Part shown: positions 1-8,176 of the stretch, piece after piece | How the letters are laid out: the number at the start of each line of letters is the position of its first letter | Position numbering within the stretch: the stretch's first letter is position 1 | Assembly (NCBI GenBank): GCA_026989055.1 | Contig: JALSKC010000075.1 | Location: 1-41,112 of the forward strand | Reading direction: 5' to 3' | Origin: Paracoccaceae bacterium | GTDB taxonomy: Bacteria > Pseudomonadota > Alphaproteobacteria > Rhodobacterales > Rhodobacteraceae | DNA: 41,112 bases | The notes under the pieces: model-generated | What the model was told of the DNA's origin: nothing | The model's input: the letters and a program-made list of their open reading frames with translations, nothing else | Databases searched by the model: none | Program-made: the position numbers and the translations under genes

Positions 1-757
1 CTTGCGGGATGCCGCCCAGGTATTTCCCGGTCAGCATGCCCTGCGCCAGCGGCGTAAACGCGATCGAACCGATCCCCAGTTCCGCCAGCGTCTCCTTCAG
101 CCCGTCGCGTTCCACCCAGCGGTTCAGCATGTTGTAGCTGGGCTGGTGGATCAGGCAGGGCGTGCCGAGGTCCTTCAGGATCGCCGCTGCCTCGCGCGTG
201 CGCTTCGAGTTGTAGGATGAGATCCCCGCATAAAGCGCCCGCCCCGAGCGCACGATATGATCCAGCGCGCCCATGGTTTCTTCCAGCGGCGTGTCCGGGT
301 CGAACCGGTGCGAATAGAAGATATCGACATACTCCAGCCCCAGCCGTTTCAGCGAGGCATCGCAGGAGGCCACCAGATATTTCCGGCTGCCCCATTCGCC
401 GTATGGCCCCGGCCACATGTCGTAGCCGGCCTTGGAGGAGATGATCAGCTCGTCGCGATAGGGCGCGAAATCGGTGCGCAGGATCTCGCCGAACGCGGTC
501 TCGGCCGCCCCCGGCGGCGGTCCGTAGTTGTTGGCCAGGTCGAAATGCGTGATCCCGTGATCGAACGCCGCCCGGCAGATCGCGCGCTTGACCTCATGCG
601 GCGTGTCCTCGCCGAAATTGTGCCACAGCCCCAGCGAAACGGCGGGCAACTGCACCCCCGAACGCCCGCAGCGGCGGTAGACCATCCGCTCGTAGCGGTC
701 CTCGGCGGCGCGGTAGGGCACGGGGAAAGCCCTGGGGGGGCGGGTCGGTGCAGCCAT
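1..757 (-). CDS. yghZ: Aldo/keto reductase, YghZ-type L-glyceraldehyde-3-phosphate reductase (3' end cut off)
   Basis: NADPH-dependent aldo/keto reductase of the KCNAB/YghZ branch; E. coli YghZ reduces L-glyceraldehyde 3-phosphate and methylglyoxal-type aldehydes in the cytosol. Read on the minus strand, the protein opens with a short tail, then 'YRRCGRSGVQLPAVSLGLWHNFG', followed by 'DLANNYGPPPGAAE' (catalytic Asp and Tyr), 'SSKAGYDMWPGPYG' (catalytic Lys) and 'YVDIFYSHRFDP' (catalytic His region). The segments 'LYAGISSYNS' and 'FTPLAQGMLTGKYLGGIPQ' reach the window edge, so roughly the last quarter, including most of the cofactor-binding C-terminus, lies outside. Start is ATG at 757 with a purine-rich GGTGAAGAAA before it; an in-frame ATG at 769 is an alternative. 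Divergent from ettA with about 100 bp between. The family is clear; the physiological substrate is not. Confidence 0.88.
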   Translation of the reverse strand, partial: MAAPTRPPRAFPVPYRAAEDRYERMVYRRCGRSGVQLPAVSLGLWHNFGEDTPHEVKRAICRAAFDHGITHFDLANNYGPPPGAAETAFGEILRTDFAPYRDELIISSKAGYDMWPGPYGEWGSRKYLVASCDASLKRLGLEYVDIFYSHRFDPDTPLEETMGALDHIVRSGRALYAGISSYNSKRTREAAAILKDLGTPCLIHQPSYNMLNRWVERDGLKETLAELGIGSIAFTPLAQGMLTGKYLGGIPQ

Positions 758-859
758 TTTCTTCACCATTCCTTCGACATGGGCGGTCACGCCGCCATCA
801 TTGCTCTTTCCTGTCGCCTTGGATAGACCGATCCGAAACGCGCACAAGAGGAAACGACC

Positions 860-2515
860 ATGGCCAGCTACCAGTATGTCTATCACATGGATGGGGTCTC
901 GAAAGCCTACCCCGGTGGCAAGAAGCTGTTTGAAAACATCCGCCTGTCGTTTCTGCCCGGGGTGAAGATCGGCGTTGTCGGGGTCAACGGCGCGGGCAAG
1001 TCCACGCTCTTGCGCATCATGGCCGGAATCGACAAGGATTTCACCGGCGAGGCCTGGGCCGCCGAGGGCGTGCGCGTCGGCTACCTGCCGCAGGAGCCCG
1101 AGCTCGACCCCGCGCTCGATGTGCGCGGCAACGTGATGGAGGGGGTGAAGGCCAAGAAGGCGATCCTCGATCGCTACAACGAGCTGGCCATGAACTACTC
1201 GGAGGAAACCGCCGAGGAGATGGCCGCGCTCCAGGACAAGATAGACGCCCAGAACCTGTGGGATCTGGATGCCCAGATCGACGTGGCGATGGAGGCGCTG
1301 CGCTGCCCGCCCGACGATGCCATGCCCGATACGCTCTCGGGTGGCGAGGTGCGCCGGGTGGCGCTGTGCCGGCTGCTGCTCGAAGAGCCCGACATGCTGC
1401 TGCTCGACGAACCCACCAACCACCTGGATGCAGAAACCATCGCCTGGCTGCAGCAGCACCTGATCGCCTACAAGGGCACCTGCCTGATCGTCACCCACGA
1501 TCGCTACTTCCTCGACGAGATCACCGGCTGGATCCTCGAGCTCGACCGTGGCCGCGGCATCCCCTACGAGGGGAACTATTCCAGCTGGCTGGAGCAGAAG
1601 GCGAAGCGGCTGGAACAGGAGGCGCGCGAGGACAAGTCCAGGCAGAAAACGCTCGAACGCGAACTGGAATGGATCCGCCAGGGCGCACGCGCCCGCCAGG
1701 CCAAGCAGAAGGCCCGCATCGAGCGCTACAACGAACTGGCCGGCCAGTCCGAGCGCGAAAAGCTTTCCCGCGCCCAGATCATCATTCCCAACGGCCCGCG
1801 CCTCGGCAGCAAGGTGATCGAGGTCGAGGGGCTGAAGAAGGCGATGGGCGACAAGCTGCTGATCGAGGATCTCTCCTTCTCGCTGCCGCCCGGCGGCATC
1901 GTCGGCGTGATCGGCCCCAACGGCGCCGGCAAGACGACCCTGTTTCGCATGCTCACCGGGCAGGAGGCCCCCGACGCCGGCAGCATCGAATACGGCGACA
2001 CGGTGAAGCTCGCCTATGTGGACCAGTCGCGCGATGCGCTGGATGCGGAAAAGACGGTGTGGGAGGAGATCTCGGGCGGGGCCGAGCTGATCGAGCTTGG
2101 CGATGCCCAGATGAACAGCCGCGCCTATTGTTCGGCCTTCAACTTCAAGGGCGGCGATCAGCAGAAGAAGGTCGGGCTGCTTTCGGGCGGCGAGCGCAAC
2201 CGGGTGCACCTGGCGAAGCTGCTGAAGGAGGGCGGCAACGTGCTCCTGTTCGACGAACCCACCAACGACCTAGACGTGGAGACGCTGCGCGCGCTGGAAG
2301 ACGCGCTGGTGGAGTTCGCCGGCTGCGCGGTGGTGATTTCCCACGACCGGTTCTTCCTCGACCGCATCTGCACCCATATCCTGGCATTCGAGGGCGAAGC
2401 CCATGTGGAATGGTTCGCAGGCAACTTCGCCGACTACGAGGAAGACAAGAAAAGACGCCTCGGGGCGGATGCGCTGGAGCCGAAGCGGGTGAAGTTCAAG
2501 AAGTTCAGGCGCTGA
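860..2515 (+). CDS. ettA: Energy-dependent translational throttle protein EttA (ABC-F ATPase)
   Basis: ABC-F family ATPase that binds the ribosomal E site and tunes the first rounds of elongation to ATP/ADP status. It is cytoplasmic and has no membrane domain. Two nucleotide-binding domains are visible: Walker [10 protein letters not shown] at about 41-49, signature LSGGEVRR and Walker [12 protein letters not shown] in the first half; Walker [18 protein letters not shown] and [11 protein letters not shown] in the second. Between them sits a charged linker rich in Lys, Arg and Glu, as in the PtIM region of the family. At 551 aa it matches E. coli EttA (about 555). ATG is preceded by GAGGAAACG. 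The C-terminal end is basic ([10 protein letters not shown]). It is monocistronic, diverging from the aldo/keto reductase and converging on a minus-strand gene. Confidence 0.96.
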   Translation: MASYQYVYHMDGVSKAYPGGKKLFENIRLSFLPGVKIGVVGVNGAGKSTLLRIMAGIDKDFTGEAWAAEGVRVGYLPQEPELDPALDVRGNVMEGVKAKKAILDRYNELAMNYSEETAEEMAALQDKIDAQNLWDLDAQIDVAMEALRCPPDDAMPDTLSGGEVRRVALCRLLLEEPDMLLLDEPTNHLDAETIAWLQQHLIAYKGTCLIVTHDRYFLDEITGWILELDRGRGIPYEGNYSSWLEQKAKRLEQEAREDKSRQKTLERELEWIRQGARARQAKQKARIERYNELAGQSEREKLSRAQIIIPNGPRLGSKVIEVEGLKKAMGDKLLIEDLSFSLPPGGIVGVIGPNGAGKTTLFRMLTGQEAPDAGSIEYGDTVKLAYVDQSRDALDAEKTVWEEISGGAELIELGDAQMNSRAYCSAFNFKGGDQQKKVGLLSGGERNRVHLAKLLKEGGNVLLFDEPTNDLDVETLRALEDALVEFAGCAVVISHDRFFLDRICTHILAFEGEAHVEWFAGNFADYEEDKKRRLGADALEPKRVKFKKFRR

Positions 2516-2580
2516 ACGCCACGCGCACCGGAAGGGTTCGCCGAAAAGGGTGCGCCGAAAGGAACCCTGCTCCGCAGGCT

Positions 2581-3126
2581 TCAGCGACGCCGCTCCCCCG
2601 CGCCGTTTCCCCCGGCAAGCAGGCGGCGGGGCACCGTGCTGCTCCAGATGCGGGACATCGCCCTGTCGCCCTGCGCGCTGCGCGGGCCGCGCAGCGGATT
2701 GAGCCGGCCGTCCGTCCAGGCGGGGCGGAAGCCGGCCGGCACAGCGGCCGCCCGGGTGGCAGCGGATGCCGGTGCCGGACCCGGGGCCGCCTTCGCACCG
2801 CCCGAAGATGCCGCCGCCACCGCCGCCGCGCCCTTTCTGTCCTGCCGCGCCGGCAGGGCGGCAGCCCCGCCGAGGCTCGGGGGCTGGCCGCAGAGCAGCT
2901 TGCGGTCGCGGGTCACCCGCGGCACCCAGACGACATTCTCCCCGTAGCCGGCGCGCAGGAACACGCAGCCCCGGCTGTCAACGTAGCGATCGGCGGAATA
3001 GCCGGGCGGCGGCAGCTCCGCCGGGCCGTCCACCTCGCCCAGGGGCAGCGCCCCGGCCTGTGGCGTGCCGGCGGCAACGATCGGCCACAGCGCGGCCAGC
3101 GACAAGGCGATCAGACGACGGCGCAA
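2581..3126 (-). CDS. Small secreted Rhodobacteraceae-type protein, no SPOR domain seen (TTG start)
   Basis: Predicted secreted protein of 181 aa and unknown function. The N-terminus is a signal peptide (MRRRLIALSLAALWPIVAAG) followed by 'LPPPGYSADRYVDSRGCVFLRAGYG' and 'WVPRVTRDRKLLCGQPPS', a block I associate with SPOR-domain proteins of Rhodobacteraceae. A low-complexity Ala/Pro/Gly middle follows, then 'FRPAWTDGRLNPLRG' and 'IWSSTVPRRLL'. No SPOR fold is recognisable. The start is TTG at 3126 because a strong GGAGGAGGGG (complement of 3131-3140) lies just upstream and this start places the signal peptide correctly; upstream in-frame ATGs would overlap upp and push the signal peptide inward. 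It lies downstream of upp on the same strand. Possible peptidoglycan-related role by family association only. Confidence 0.7.
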   Translation of the reverse strand: MRRRLIALSLAALWPIVAAGTPQAGALPLGEVDGPAELPPPGYSADRYVDSRGCVFLRAGYGENVVWVPRVTRDRKLLCGQPPSLGGAAALPARQDRKGAAAVAAASSGGAKAAPGPAPASAATRAAAVPAGFRPAWTDGRLNPLRGPRSAQGDRAMSRIWSSTVPRRLLAGGNGAGERRR

Positions 3127-3223
3127 CCGGCCCCTCCTCCATGCAACGGCGAAAGGATGCCGCAGCCGGCACGAGCTGTAAAGCGCTCGTTGACCATTGC
3201 CTGCCATTGCCGCCATGGGAGCG

Positions 3224-3856
3224 CTACCGGGTTCCGAACATCCGGTCGCCGGCATCGCCGAGCCCGGGCACGATATAACCCTGATCGTTCAGCTTCTCGT
3301 CAACCGCCGCAGTGACGATGGGCACGTCCGGGTGCGCCTCCTTCATCCTGGCGATGCCTTCCGGCGCCGCCAGCAGGCACATGAAGCGGATGTTTCGCGC
3401 CCCGGAGGCCTTCAGCAGGTCGATGGCCGCAACCGAGCTGTTGCCGGTGGCCAGCATCGGGTCGAGCGCGATCACGAGCCGCTCGTCCAGACTGTCGGGA
3501 ACCTTGTAGTAATACTGCACCGGCTCCAGCGTTTCCTCGTCCCGATACAGCCCGACGAAGCCGACCCGCGCCGCCGGAATCAGCTCCAGCACCCCATCGA
3601 GAAGCCCGTTGCCCGCGCGCAGGATCGAGATCAGGGCGAGCTTCTTGCCGCCGAGTGTCGGGGCGTCCATCGGCCCGAGCGGGGTTTCGACAGGGGTCGT
3701 GGTCATGTCCAGCTCGCGGGTGATCTCGTAGGCCAGGAGCTGGCTGATTTCCCGCAGCAGGCGACGGAAGGAATTGGTCGATGTCTCCTTTCGGCGCATG
3801 ATCGTCAGCTTGTGCTGCACCAGCGGATGCTCGACGAGGTTGAGATGGTTCTGCAT
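3224..3856 (-). CDS. upp: Uracil phosphoribosyltransferase
   Basis: Salvages uracil with PRPP to UMP in the cytosol. The 210-aa length is typical. The PRPP-binding loop '[14 protein letters not shown]' is at about 130-143, and the C-terminal uracil-recognition segment '[16 protein letters not shown]' is intact near 192-208. The N-terminus '[22 protein letters not shown]' is characteristic of the family. It is the last salvage gene of the minus-strand run cdd-deoA-deoB-upp: cytidine to uridine, nucleoside to base, then base to nucleotide. The 91-bp gap from deoB holds a perfect 14-bp tandem duplication 16-43 nt before the start; AGAGGA serves as a plausible ribosome-binding site. Confidence 0.97.
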   Translation of the reverse strand: MQNHLNLVEHPLVQHKLTIMRRKETSTNSFRRLLREISQLLAYEITRELDMTTTPVETPLGPMDAPTLGGKKLALISILRAGNGLLDGVLELIPAARVGFVGLYRDEETLEPVQYYYKVPDSLDERLVIALDPMLATGNSSVAAIDLLKASGARNIRFMCLLAAPEGIARMKEAHPDVPIVTAAVDEKLNDQGYIVPGLGDAGDRMFGTR

Positions 3857-3871
3857 CGGTGCCGTATCCTC

Positions 3872-3899
3872 TTCTTCGGCTCGGTTTCTTCGGCTCGGT
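3872..3899 (-). repeat. Perfect 14-bp tandem duplication in the upp leader
   Basis: TTCTTCGGCTCGGT occurs twice head-to-tail (3872-3885 and 3886-3899) with no mismatch, in the deoB-upp intergenic gap. On the coding strand this gives two copies of ACCGAGCCGAAGAA ending just before the GAGGA ribosome-binding region of upp. It looks like a recent slippage duplication. It could change leader structure or ribosome access, but nothing shows a function. Confidence 0.8.
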
Positions 3900-3947
3900 T
3901 GCCCTTCTGCACCCGGCAGGCGGAATCGCCGCCCCGGCGCGCCCGGC

Positions 3948-5159
3948 TCAGCCCAGGAAGCTGCGCCCCGTCCCTGCGCTGTCTATGCCCAAATGGTCGG
4001 CGACAGAAGCCGCGACATCGACAAATCCGACCAGCCCGACCCCCCTGCGCCCCCGGCCATGCGCCAGAACCGGCACCCGCTCGCGGGTATGGTCCGAGCC
4101 GGGCCAGGTCGGATCGTTTCCGTGATCGGCGGTGAACAGCAGCAGGTCGTCCCGGCGCGCGCGCGCCAGGATGGGGCCGATACAGGAATCGAACCATTCC
4201 AGCGCCCGGGCATAGCCGGACACGTCGCGCCGATGGCCGTAATCGCTGTCGAACTCGACGAAATTGGCAACGGTCAGGCTGCCCTCCTCGGCCGTGTCCA
4301 CAAGCTCCGACAGATGCGCCATCAGCTCGGCATCGCTGCCCCTGCGCTCTTCGTCGATCCCCCGGTGGGCGAAGATGTCGCCGATCTTTCCGATCCCGTA
4401 AACCCGCCTCCCGGCAGCCTGCACCCGGTCGCACAGGGTCGGGGCCGGGGGCGCGATCGCATAATCGCGCCGGTTCTTCGTGCGCCGGAAATCCCCACAG
4501 CTCCCGGTGAAGGGGCGGGCGATCACCCGCCCCACCTTCATCGCATGCAGGACGGGTGCGAGATCTTCGCACAGCCGGTAGAGCCGCTCCAGGCCGAAGG
4601 CCTCCTCGTGGGCGGCGATCTGAAACACGCTGTCGGCCGAGGTATAGCATATCGGCCAGCCGGTGCGCAGATGCTCGGCGCAGTGACGCTCGATGATCGG
4701 CACCCCCGAGGCATGGCAGTTGCCCAGGATGCCCTCGGTGCCGGCCAGCACGCAGACCTTTGCCACCAGCTCCTCGGGAAAGGCCGGAACGGTGTCGGGG
4801 AAACGGGTCCACTCCCAGGGGACCGGCACTCCGGCCAGCTCCCAGTGACCGGAGGGCGTGTCCTTGCCGTTGGAAACCTCGGTGGCTGCGCCCCAAAGGC
4901 CCTGCGGCGCGGCGCCGAGACCCGGCGCGGCCTCGCCGCAGGAAAGGCGGATGGCGGCCCCGAGCCCCAGCCGGTCCAGATTGGGCAGGCGCAGCACGCC
5001 GCTGCGTCCCTCCTCGGCCCGGCCGGCGGCGCAGGCCCGGGCGATGTGCAGCAGCGTGTTGGCCCCGGTATCGGGCACATCGCCGTTGAAGAAGAGCCCG
5101 GCATCCGGCGCACCGCCGCAACCGACCGAGTCCAGAACCACCAGAAAGGCGCGCGCCAT
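3948..5159 (-). CDS. deoB: Phosphopentomutase
   Basis: Alkaline-phosphatase-superfamily mutase interconverting (deoxy)ribose 1-phosphate and 5-phosphate, feeding sugar from nucleoside phosphorolysis into central metabolism. The N-terminal metal site appears as '[16 protein letters not shown]'. The C-terminal metal ligands are in '[16 protein letters not shown]' at about 343-358, followed by 'RERVPVL'. The active-site Thr region '[14 protein letters not shown]' is present, and 403 aa is standard. Its ATG (5159) overlaps the TGA of deoA by one base, indicating translational coupling. Substrate comes from DeoA and other phosphorylases. Confidence 0.97.
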   Translation of the reverse strand: MARAFLVVLDSVGCGGAPDAGLFFNGDVPDTGANTLLHIARACAAGRAEEGRSGVLRLPNLDRLGLGAAIRLSCGEAAPGLGAAPQGLWGAATEVSNGKDTPSGHWELAGVPVPWEWTRFPDTVPAFPEELVAKVCVLAGTEGILGNCHASGVPIIERHCAEHLRTGWPICYTSADSVFQIAAHEEAFGLERLYRLCEDLAPVLHAMKVGRVIARPFTGSCGDFRRTKNRRDYAIAPPAPTLCDRVQAAGRRVYGIGKIGDIFAHRGIDEERRGSDAELMAHLSELVDTAEEGSLTVANFVEFDSDYGHRRDVSGYARALEWFDSCIGPILARARRDDLLLFTADHGNDPTWPGSDHTRERVPVLAHGRGRRGVGLVGFVDVAASVADHLGIDSAGTGRSFLG

Positions 5160-6466
5160 CAGCGGATGCTCCTGTGCACCAGCGGCGGCACCGCCGGCTT
5201 GCGCCGGGAAACGGTGAAGGCCGCCCGCACCCTGCCCTCGACCGCGTCCGCCGCCTCTTCCGAAGCGGCATTGATCACCGCAAGCGGCGTTTCCGGGCTG
5301 ACCGCCTCGCCGATCGGAACGACCTCGCTCAGCCCTGCCGTCGGGTCGATCCGGTCATCCTGGCGCCGGCGTCCGCCCCCCAGGGCGACGACGGCAAGAC
5401 CGAGCGCCGTGCCGTCGATGGCCGCGACATAGCCCCGCTCGCCGGCCGCGACCGGGCGCAGCACCCTGGCCGCCGGCAGCCGGTCGCGCCAGCGCTCGAC
5501 GAAATCTCCCGGCCCGCCCAGCTCGGCCACCATCCGCCCGAATCGTTCGGCGGCGGAGCCGTCCACCAGCACCTCGCGGAGCTGCTGCGCCCCGACGACC
5601 GCATCGCCGGCCATGCCCACATGCGCCAGCAGCTCGCCGCCCAGCCGCGCCGCCAGATCCACCAGGATCGTGCCGCGCGCACCGCCGGTGAGGGCCTCCA
5701 TCGCCTCCATGACCTCCAGCGCATTGCCCACCGAGGAAGCGCAGGGCTGGTTCATGTCGGTCACCAGCGCCGATGTCCGGCATCCCGCGCCGTTGGCCGT
5801 CTGCACCAGGGTTTCTGCGAGCCGGATGGCATCATCCGGCGTCTTCATGAAGGCGCCGCTGCCCGTCTTCACGTCCAGCACCAGCGCCTCGAGCCCGGCG
5901 GCCAGCTTCTTGGACAGGATCGAGGCGGTGATCAGGTCGATGCTTTCCACCGTCGCCGTGACATCGCGGATCGCATAAAGCCGCCGATCGGCCGGGGCGA
6001 TATCTTCGGAGGCCGAAACGATCGCGAAACCGCAGCCTTCCACGATGGCGCGGAAACGCTCCCGGCCGACCTCGGTCCGCACCCCCGGGATCGCCTCGAG
6101 CTTGTCGAGCGTGCCGCCGGTGTGGCCCAGCCCCCGCCCCGACACCATCGGCACATAGGCCCCGAGCGCGGCCAGCGCCGGCGCGAGCAGCAGGGAAACC
6201 GCATCGCCGATGCCGCCGGTCGAATGCTTGTCGATCACCGGACCCGGCAGATCCCAGCGCATGATCACGCCGCTGTCGCGCATCGACAGCGTAAGTGCCA
6301 CCCGCTCCGGCGCCGTCATTCCGTTCAGCAGCACCGCCATGGCAAAGGCGCCGGCCTGGGCATCGGTGACCGCACCGCTGGCAAGCCCGTTGGCGAACCA
6401 CGCCAGCTGCTCCGGCGAGAGCTCCTCGCGGTCGCGCAGCCTGGCGATGACGGAGCGCGCGTCCAC
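5159..6466 (-). CDS. deoA: Thymidine phosphorylase
   Basis: Cleaves thymidine or deoxyuridine with phosphate to the base plus deoxyribose 1-phosphate; cytosolic nucleoside-phosphorylase family II. Phosphate-binding 'KHSTGGIGD' is at about 80-88, with 'SGRGLGHTGGTLDKLEAIPG' and 'DVKTGSGAFM' further on; all are core family motifs. The 435-aa length matches the E. coli enzyme (about 440). The start is GTG at 6466, four bases after the cdd stop, with AGGGG upstream inside the cdd tail; this tight spacing supports the GTG. Product flows to deoB, whose start overlaps this stop. Confidence 0.96.
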   Translation of the reverse strand: MDARSVIARLRDREELSPEQLAWFANGLASGAVTDAQAGAFAMAVLLNGMTAPERVALTLSMRDSGVIMRWDLPGPVIDKHSTGGIGDAVSLLLAPALAALGAYVPMVSGRGLGHTGGTLDKLEAIPGVRTEVGRERFRAIVEGCGFAIVSASEDIAPADRRLYAIRDVTATVESIDLITASILSKKLAAGLEALVLDVKTGSGAFMKTPDDAIRLAETLVQTANGAGCRTSALVTDMNQPCASSVGNALEVMEAMEALTGGARGTILVDLAARLGGELLAHVGMAGDAVVGAQQLREVLVDGSAAERFGRMVAELGGPGDFVERWRDRLPAARVLRPVAAGERGYVAAIDGTALGLAVVALGGGRRRQDDRIDPTAGLSEVVPIGEAVSPETPLAVINAASEEAADAVEGRVRAAFTVSRRKPAVPPLVHRSIR

Positions 6467-6470
6467 CGGC

Positions 6471-6872
6471 TCAGCCCCTGCCCATATGCGCCGCCCCGAA
6501 GGCCCCGGGCAGGAGCTCGCGCATGCTCATCACCGCCCGGCGCCCGCCGGTCGTCGCCATGTGGATCCGCGCGTCGGCCGCGGCAAACTCCGCCAGCTTC
6601 TGCCGGCAGCCGCCGCAGGGGGGCACCGGCTCGGGGGAATCGGCGATCACGAAGAGCTCGGCGATCTCCCGCTCGCCGGCAACCACCATCGCCGCGATCG
6701 CCACGGCTTCGGCGCAGCAGCCTTCGGGATAGGCGGCGTTCTCGACATTGCAACCGGCATGAACCCGGCCGGAAGCGCTGCGCAGCGCCGCCCCGACCCG
6801 AAATCCCGAATAGGGCGCATGCGCGTTGTCGCGCGCCTGCCTCGCGACCCGTTCCAGCTCTTCCAGAGACAT
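6471..6872 (-). CDS. cdd: Cytidine deaminase (small tetrameric type)
   Basis: Zn-dependent deamination of cytidine or deoxycytidine to uridine or deoxyuridine. The 133-aa protein has both zinc-site motifs: 'CAE' at 53-55 (Cys ligand and catalytic Glu) and 'PCGGC' at about 85-89 (two Cys ligands), i.e. the three-Cys homotetrameric class. 'YSGFRVGAAL' and 'NVENAAYPEG' contact the nucleoside in the family. The start is ATG at 6872, preceded by GGGGAGAG; longer in-frame extensions run into the cupin gene and carry no domain. First gene of the salvage run, 4 nt from deoA. Confidence 0.95.
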   Translation of the reverse strand: MSLEELERVARQARDNAHAPYSGFRVGAALRSASGRVHAGCNVENAAYPEGCCAEAVAIAAMVVAGEREIAELFVIADSPEPVPPCGGCRQKLAEFAAADARIHMATTGGRRAVMSMRELLPGAFGAAHMGRG

Positions 6873-6939
6873 CTCTCCCCGCGCCTTCCCCGCATTCCTC
6901 CGGGCCAGAGTGAAGCCTTGCCGGCCCGGTTGCAAGGGC

Positions 6940-8025
6940 TCAGGGAAACCGGGTCTCGAATTCTCCGGGCAAGGCGACCTCGAGCATCTCGAAGTCGTCA
7001 CTGATCCGCGAAAGGCGGCTCGCCATCCCCGGCGGAATGACGAAGGCATCGCCGGGAGAAAGCTCGGCCGGAGACTGGCCGCGCCCCTCCAGCGTGGCCG
7101 CCCCTTCCATCACGAAACCGAACAGGATGTCACCCTCATGCACCGCCCAGGGCACCTCGCCGGTGCCGCGGCGCACGACCATGACCGAGGCAACCCCCCG
7201 GGTGTTCTCCCTGATCGTGGTATCGCGCGCAACCAGCCCCGGAATACGGAACGGTTCCCATCTGGCCCCTGCCGCCAGGTTGTGCACGAACCGCTGCCCC
7301 TGCCATTCGCGCTCCGGGTTCACGCGCCCCGTCGGCAGGGTCATGTCGTGGTCGATCTCGGTCACATGCTCGGCCGGCACGCCGATCTCGATCACCTCGA
7401 TGCCCTCGGAGGCTTCCACCACCCGGTGGCGGATCTCCGGCGGCTGGATGAAGCAGTCACCGGCGTTCAGCCGCCGCACGCCGCCCTGATCCTCGTAGAG
7501 CACGTCCACCCAGCCCCGATAGCAGAAGATCAGCTGGAAACCGACCTTGTGATAATGCACCATGTCGGGCACCGGCCCGCCGTCGGGAATGCGGATATGG
7601 CTGGCGATCATCGCCCCGCCCAGGCGCGAGGGCACCAGGTCGCGGTAATGCATGCCCGCCCGGCCCACCACCCAGGGCGCGCGATCCCTCAGGCGGCGCA
7701 CGACAAAGGCGTGCTCTGTCGGCGGCACCACAAGCGGCGGATCCAGCGGCGCGATCTCGATCCGCGTGCCGTTCGGCGCCCGCAGCTCCCGCGCGCCGCC
7801 GGCCAGGGAATCCGGCTCCGGCACCAGAAGGCGCAGGGCGCCGGGAGACAGCGCCGCCCCGACCTCGAGCCGCAGCCGCAGCCCGTGCCCGGAGAGCACC
7901 GCAACCCGCGGATTGTCGGCCGGGCAGATCATGTCCAGCCGCATGCCGAGCACGCGCAGGAAGAAGTTCATGTCATCCTGCAGACTGTCGGAAGGCAGCA
8001 GGAATTCGCCGCGCGTCTCGCCCAT
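6940..8025 (-). CDS. Double-cupin protein with a VOC-like N-terminal part, function unknown
   Basis: 361-aa cytoplasmic protein. Residues 1-60 ('DSLQDDMNFFLRVLGMRLDMICPADNPRVAVLSGHGLRLRL') resemble a glyoxalase/VOC half-domain. Two cupin barrels follow: one with 'HYHKVGFQLIFCYRGWVDVLYEDQGG' and 'AGDCFIQPPEIRHRV' (approximately 160-235), another with 'VHEGDILFGFVMEGAATLEG' and 'SPGDAFVIPPGM' near the C-terminus. The first barrel keeps the His-rich motif 1, so metal binding is plausible; the second lacks most His ligands. ATG at 8025 follows GGGAGAGGGA. It lies 67 bp upstream of cdd on the same strand and could be cotranscribed. I recognise the fold, not the reaction: a dioxygenase, a sugar or nucleoside isomerase or a ligand sensor are all possible. 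Confidence 0.8.
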   Translation of the reverse strand: MGETRGEFLLPSDSLQDDMNFFLRVLGMRLDMICPADNPRVAVLSGHGLRLRLEVGAALSPGALRLLVPEPDSLAGGARELRAPNGTRIEIAPLDPPLVVPPTEHAFVVRRLRDRAPWVVGRAGMHYRDLVPSRLGGAMIASHIRIPDGGPVPDMVHYHKVGFQLIFCYRGWVDVLYEDQGGVRRLNAGDCFIQPPEIRHRVVEASEGIEVIEIGVPAEHVTEIDHDMTLPTGRVNPEREWQGQRFVHNLAAGARWEPFRIPGLVARDTTIRENTRGVASVMVVRRGTGEVPWAVHEGDILFGFVMEGAATLEGRGQSPAELSPGDAFVIPPGMASRLSRISDDFEMLEVALPGEFETRFP

Positions 8026-8144
8026 CGTCCCTCTCCCGTTTCCGGCAGATTGCGCCGTGCAAGACCGGTTTTCAACCCGCACCGGAACCCGCACCGCAGG
8101 ATTTCGGCCAGAGACCTTGCAGCCCGGCCGAAAAAAATGGTTTA

Positions 8145-8155
8145 ATGTTGAACAT
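8145..8155. promoter_or_regulatory. Small dyad ATGTTGAACAT in the cupin/maeB divergent gap
   Basis: Perfect 5-bp arms around a single G, within an AT-rich patch of an otherwise GC-rich divergent promoter region, 22 bp before the maeB start. It could be an operator; short dyads in AT-rich DNA also arise by chance. Confidence 0.25.
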
Positions 8156-8176
8156 ATTTCCCGGGCGGAGGCGGAA

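Noticed and set aside
2533-2568. AGGGTTC / GAACCCT inverted repeat after ettA as a terminator
   Set aside because: A 22-nt loop and no T-tract make it a poor hairpin; not strong enough to list as a feature.
1258-3315. 685-codon frame overlapping ettA in another plus frame and running into upp
   Set aside because: Arg/Ala/Pro-rich out-of-frame product of GC-rich DNA, overlapping three better supported genes.
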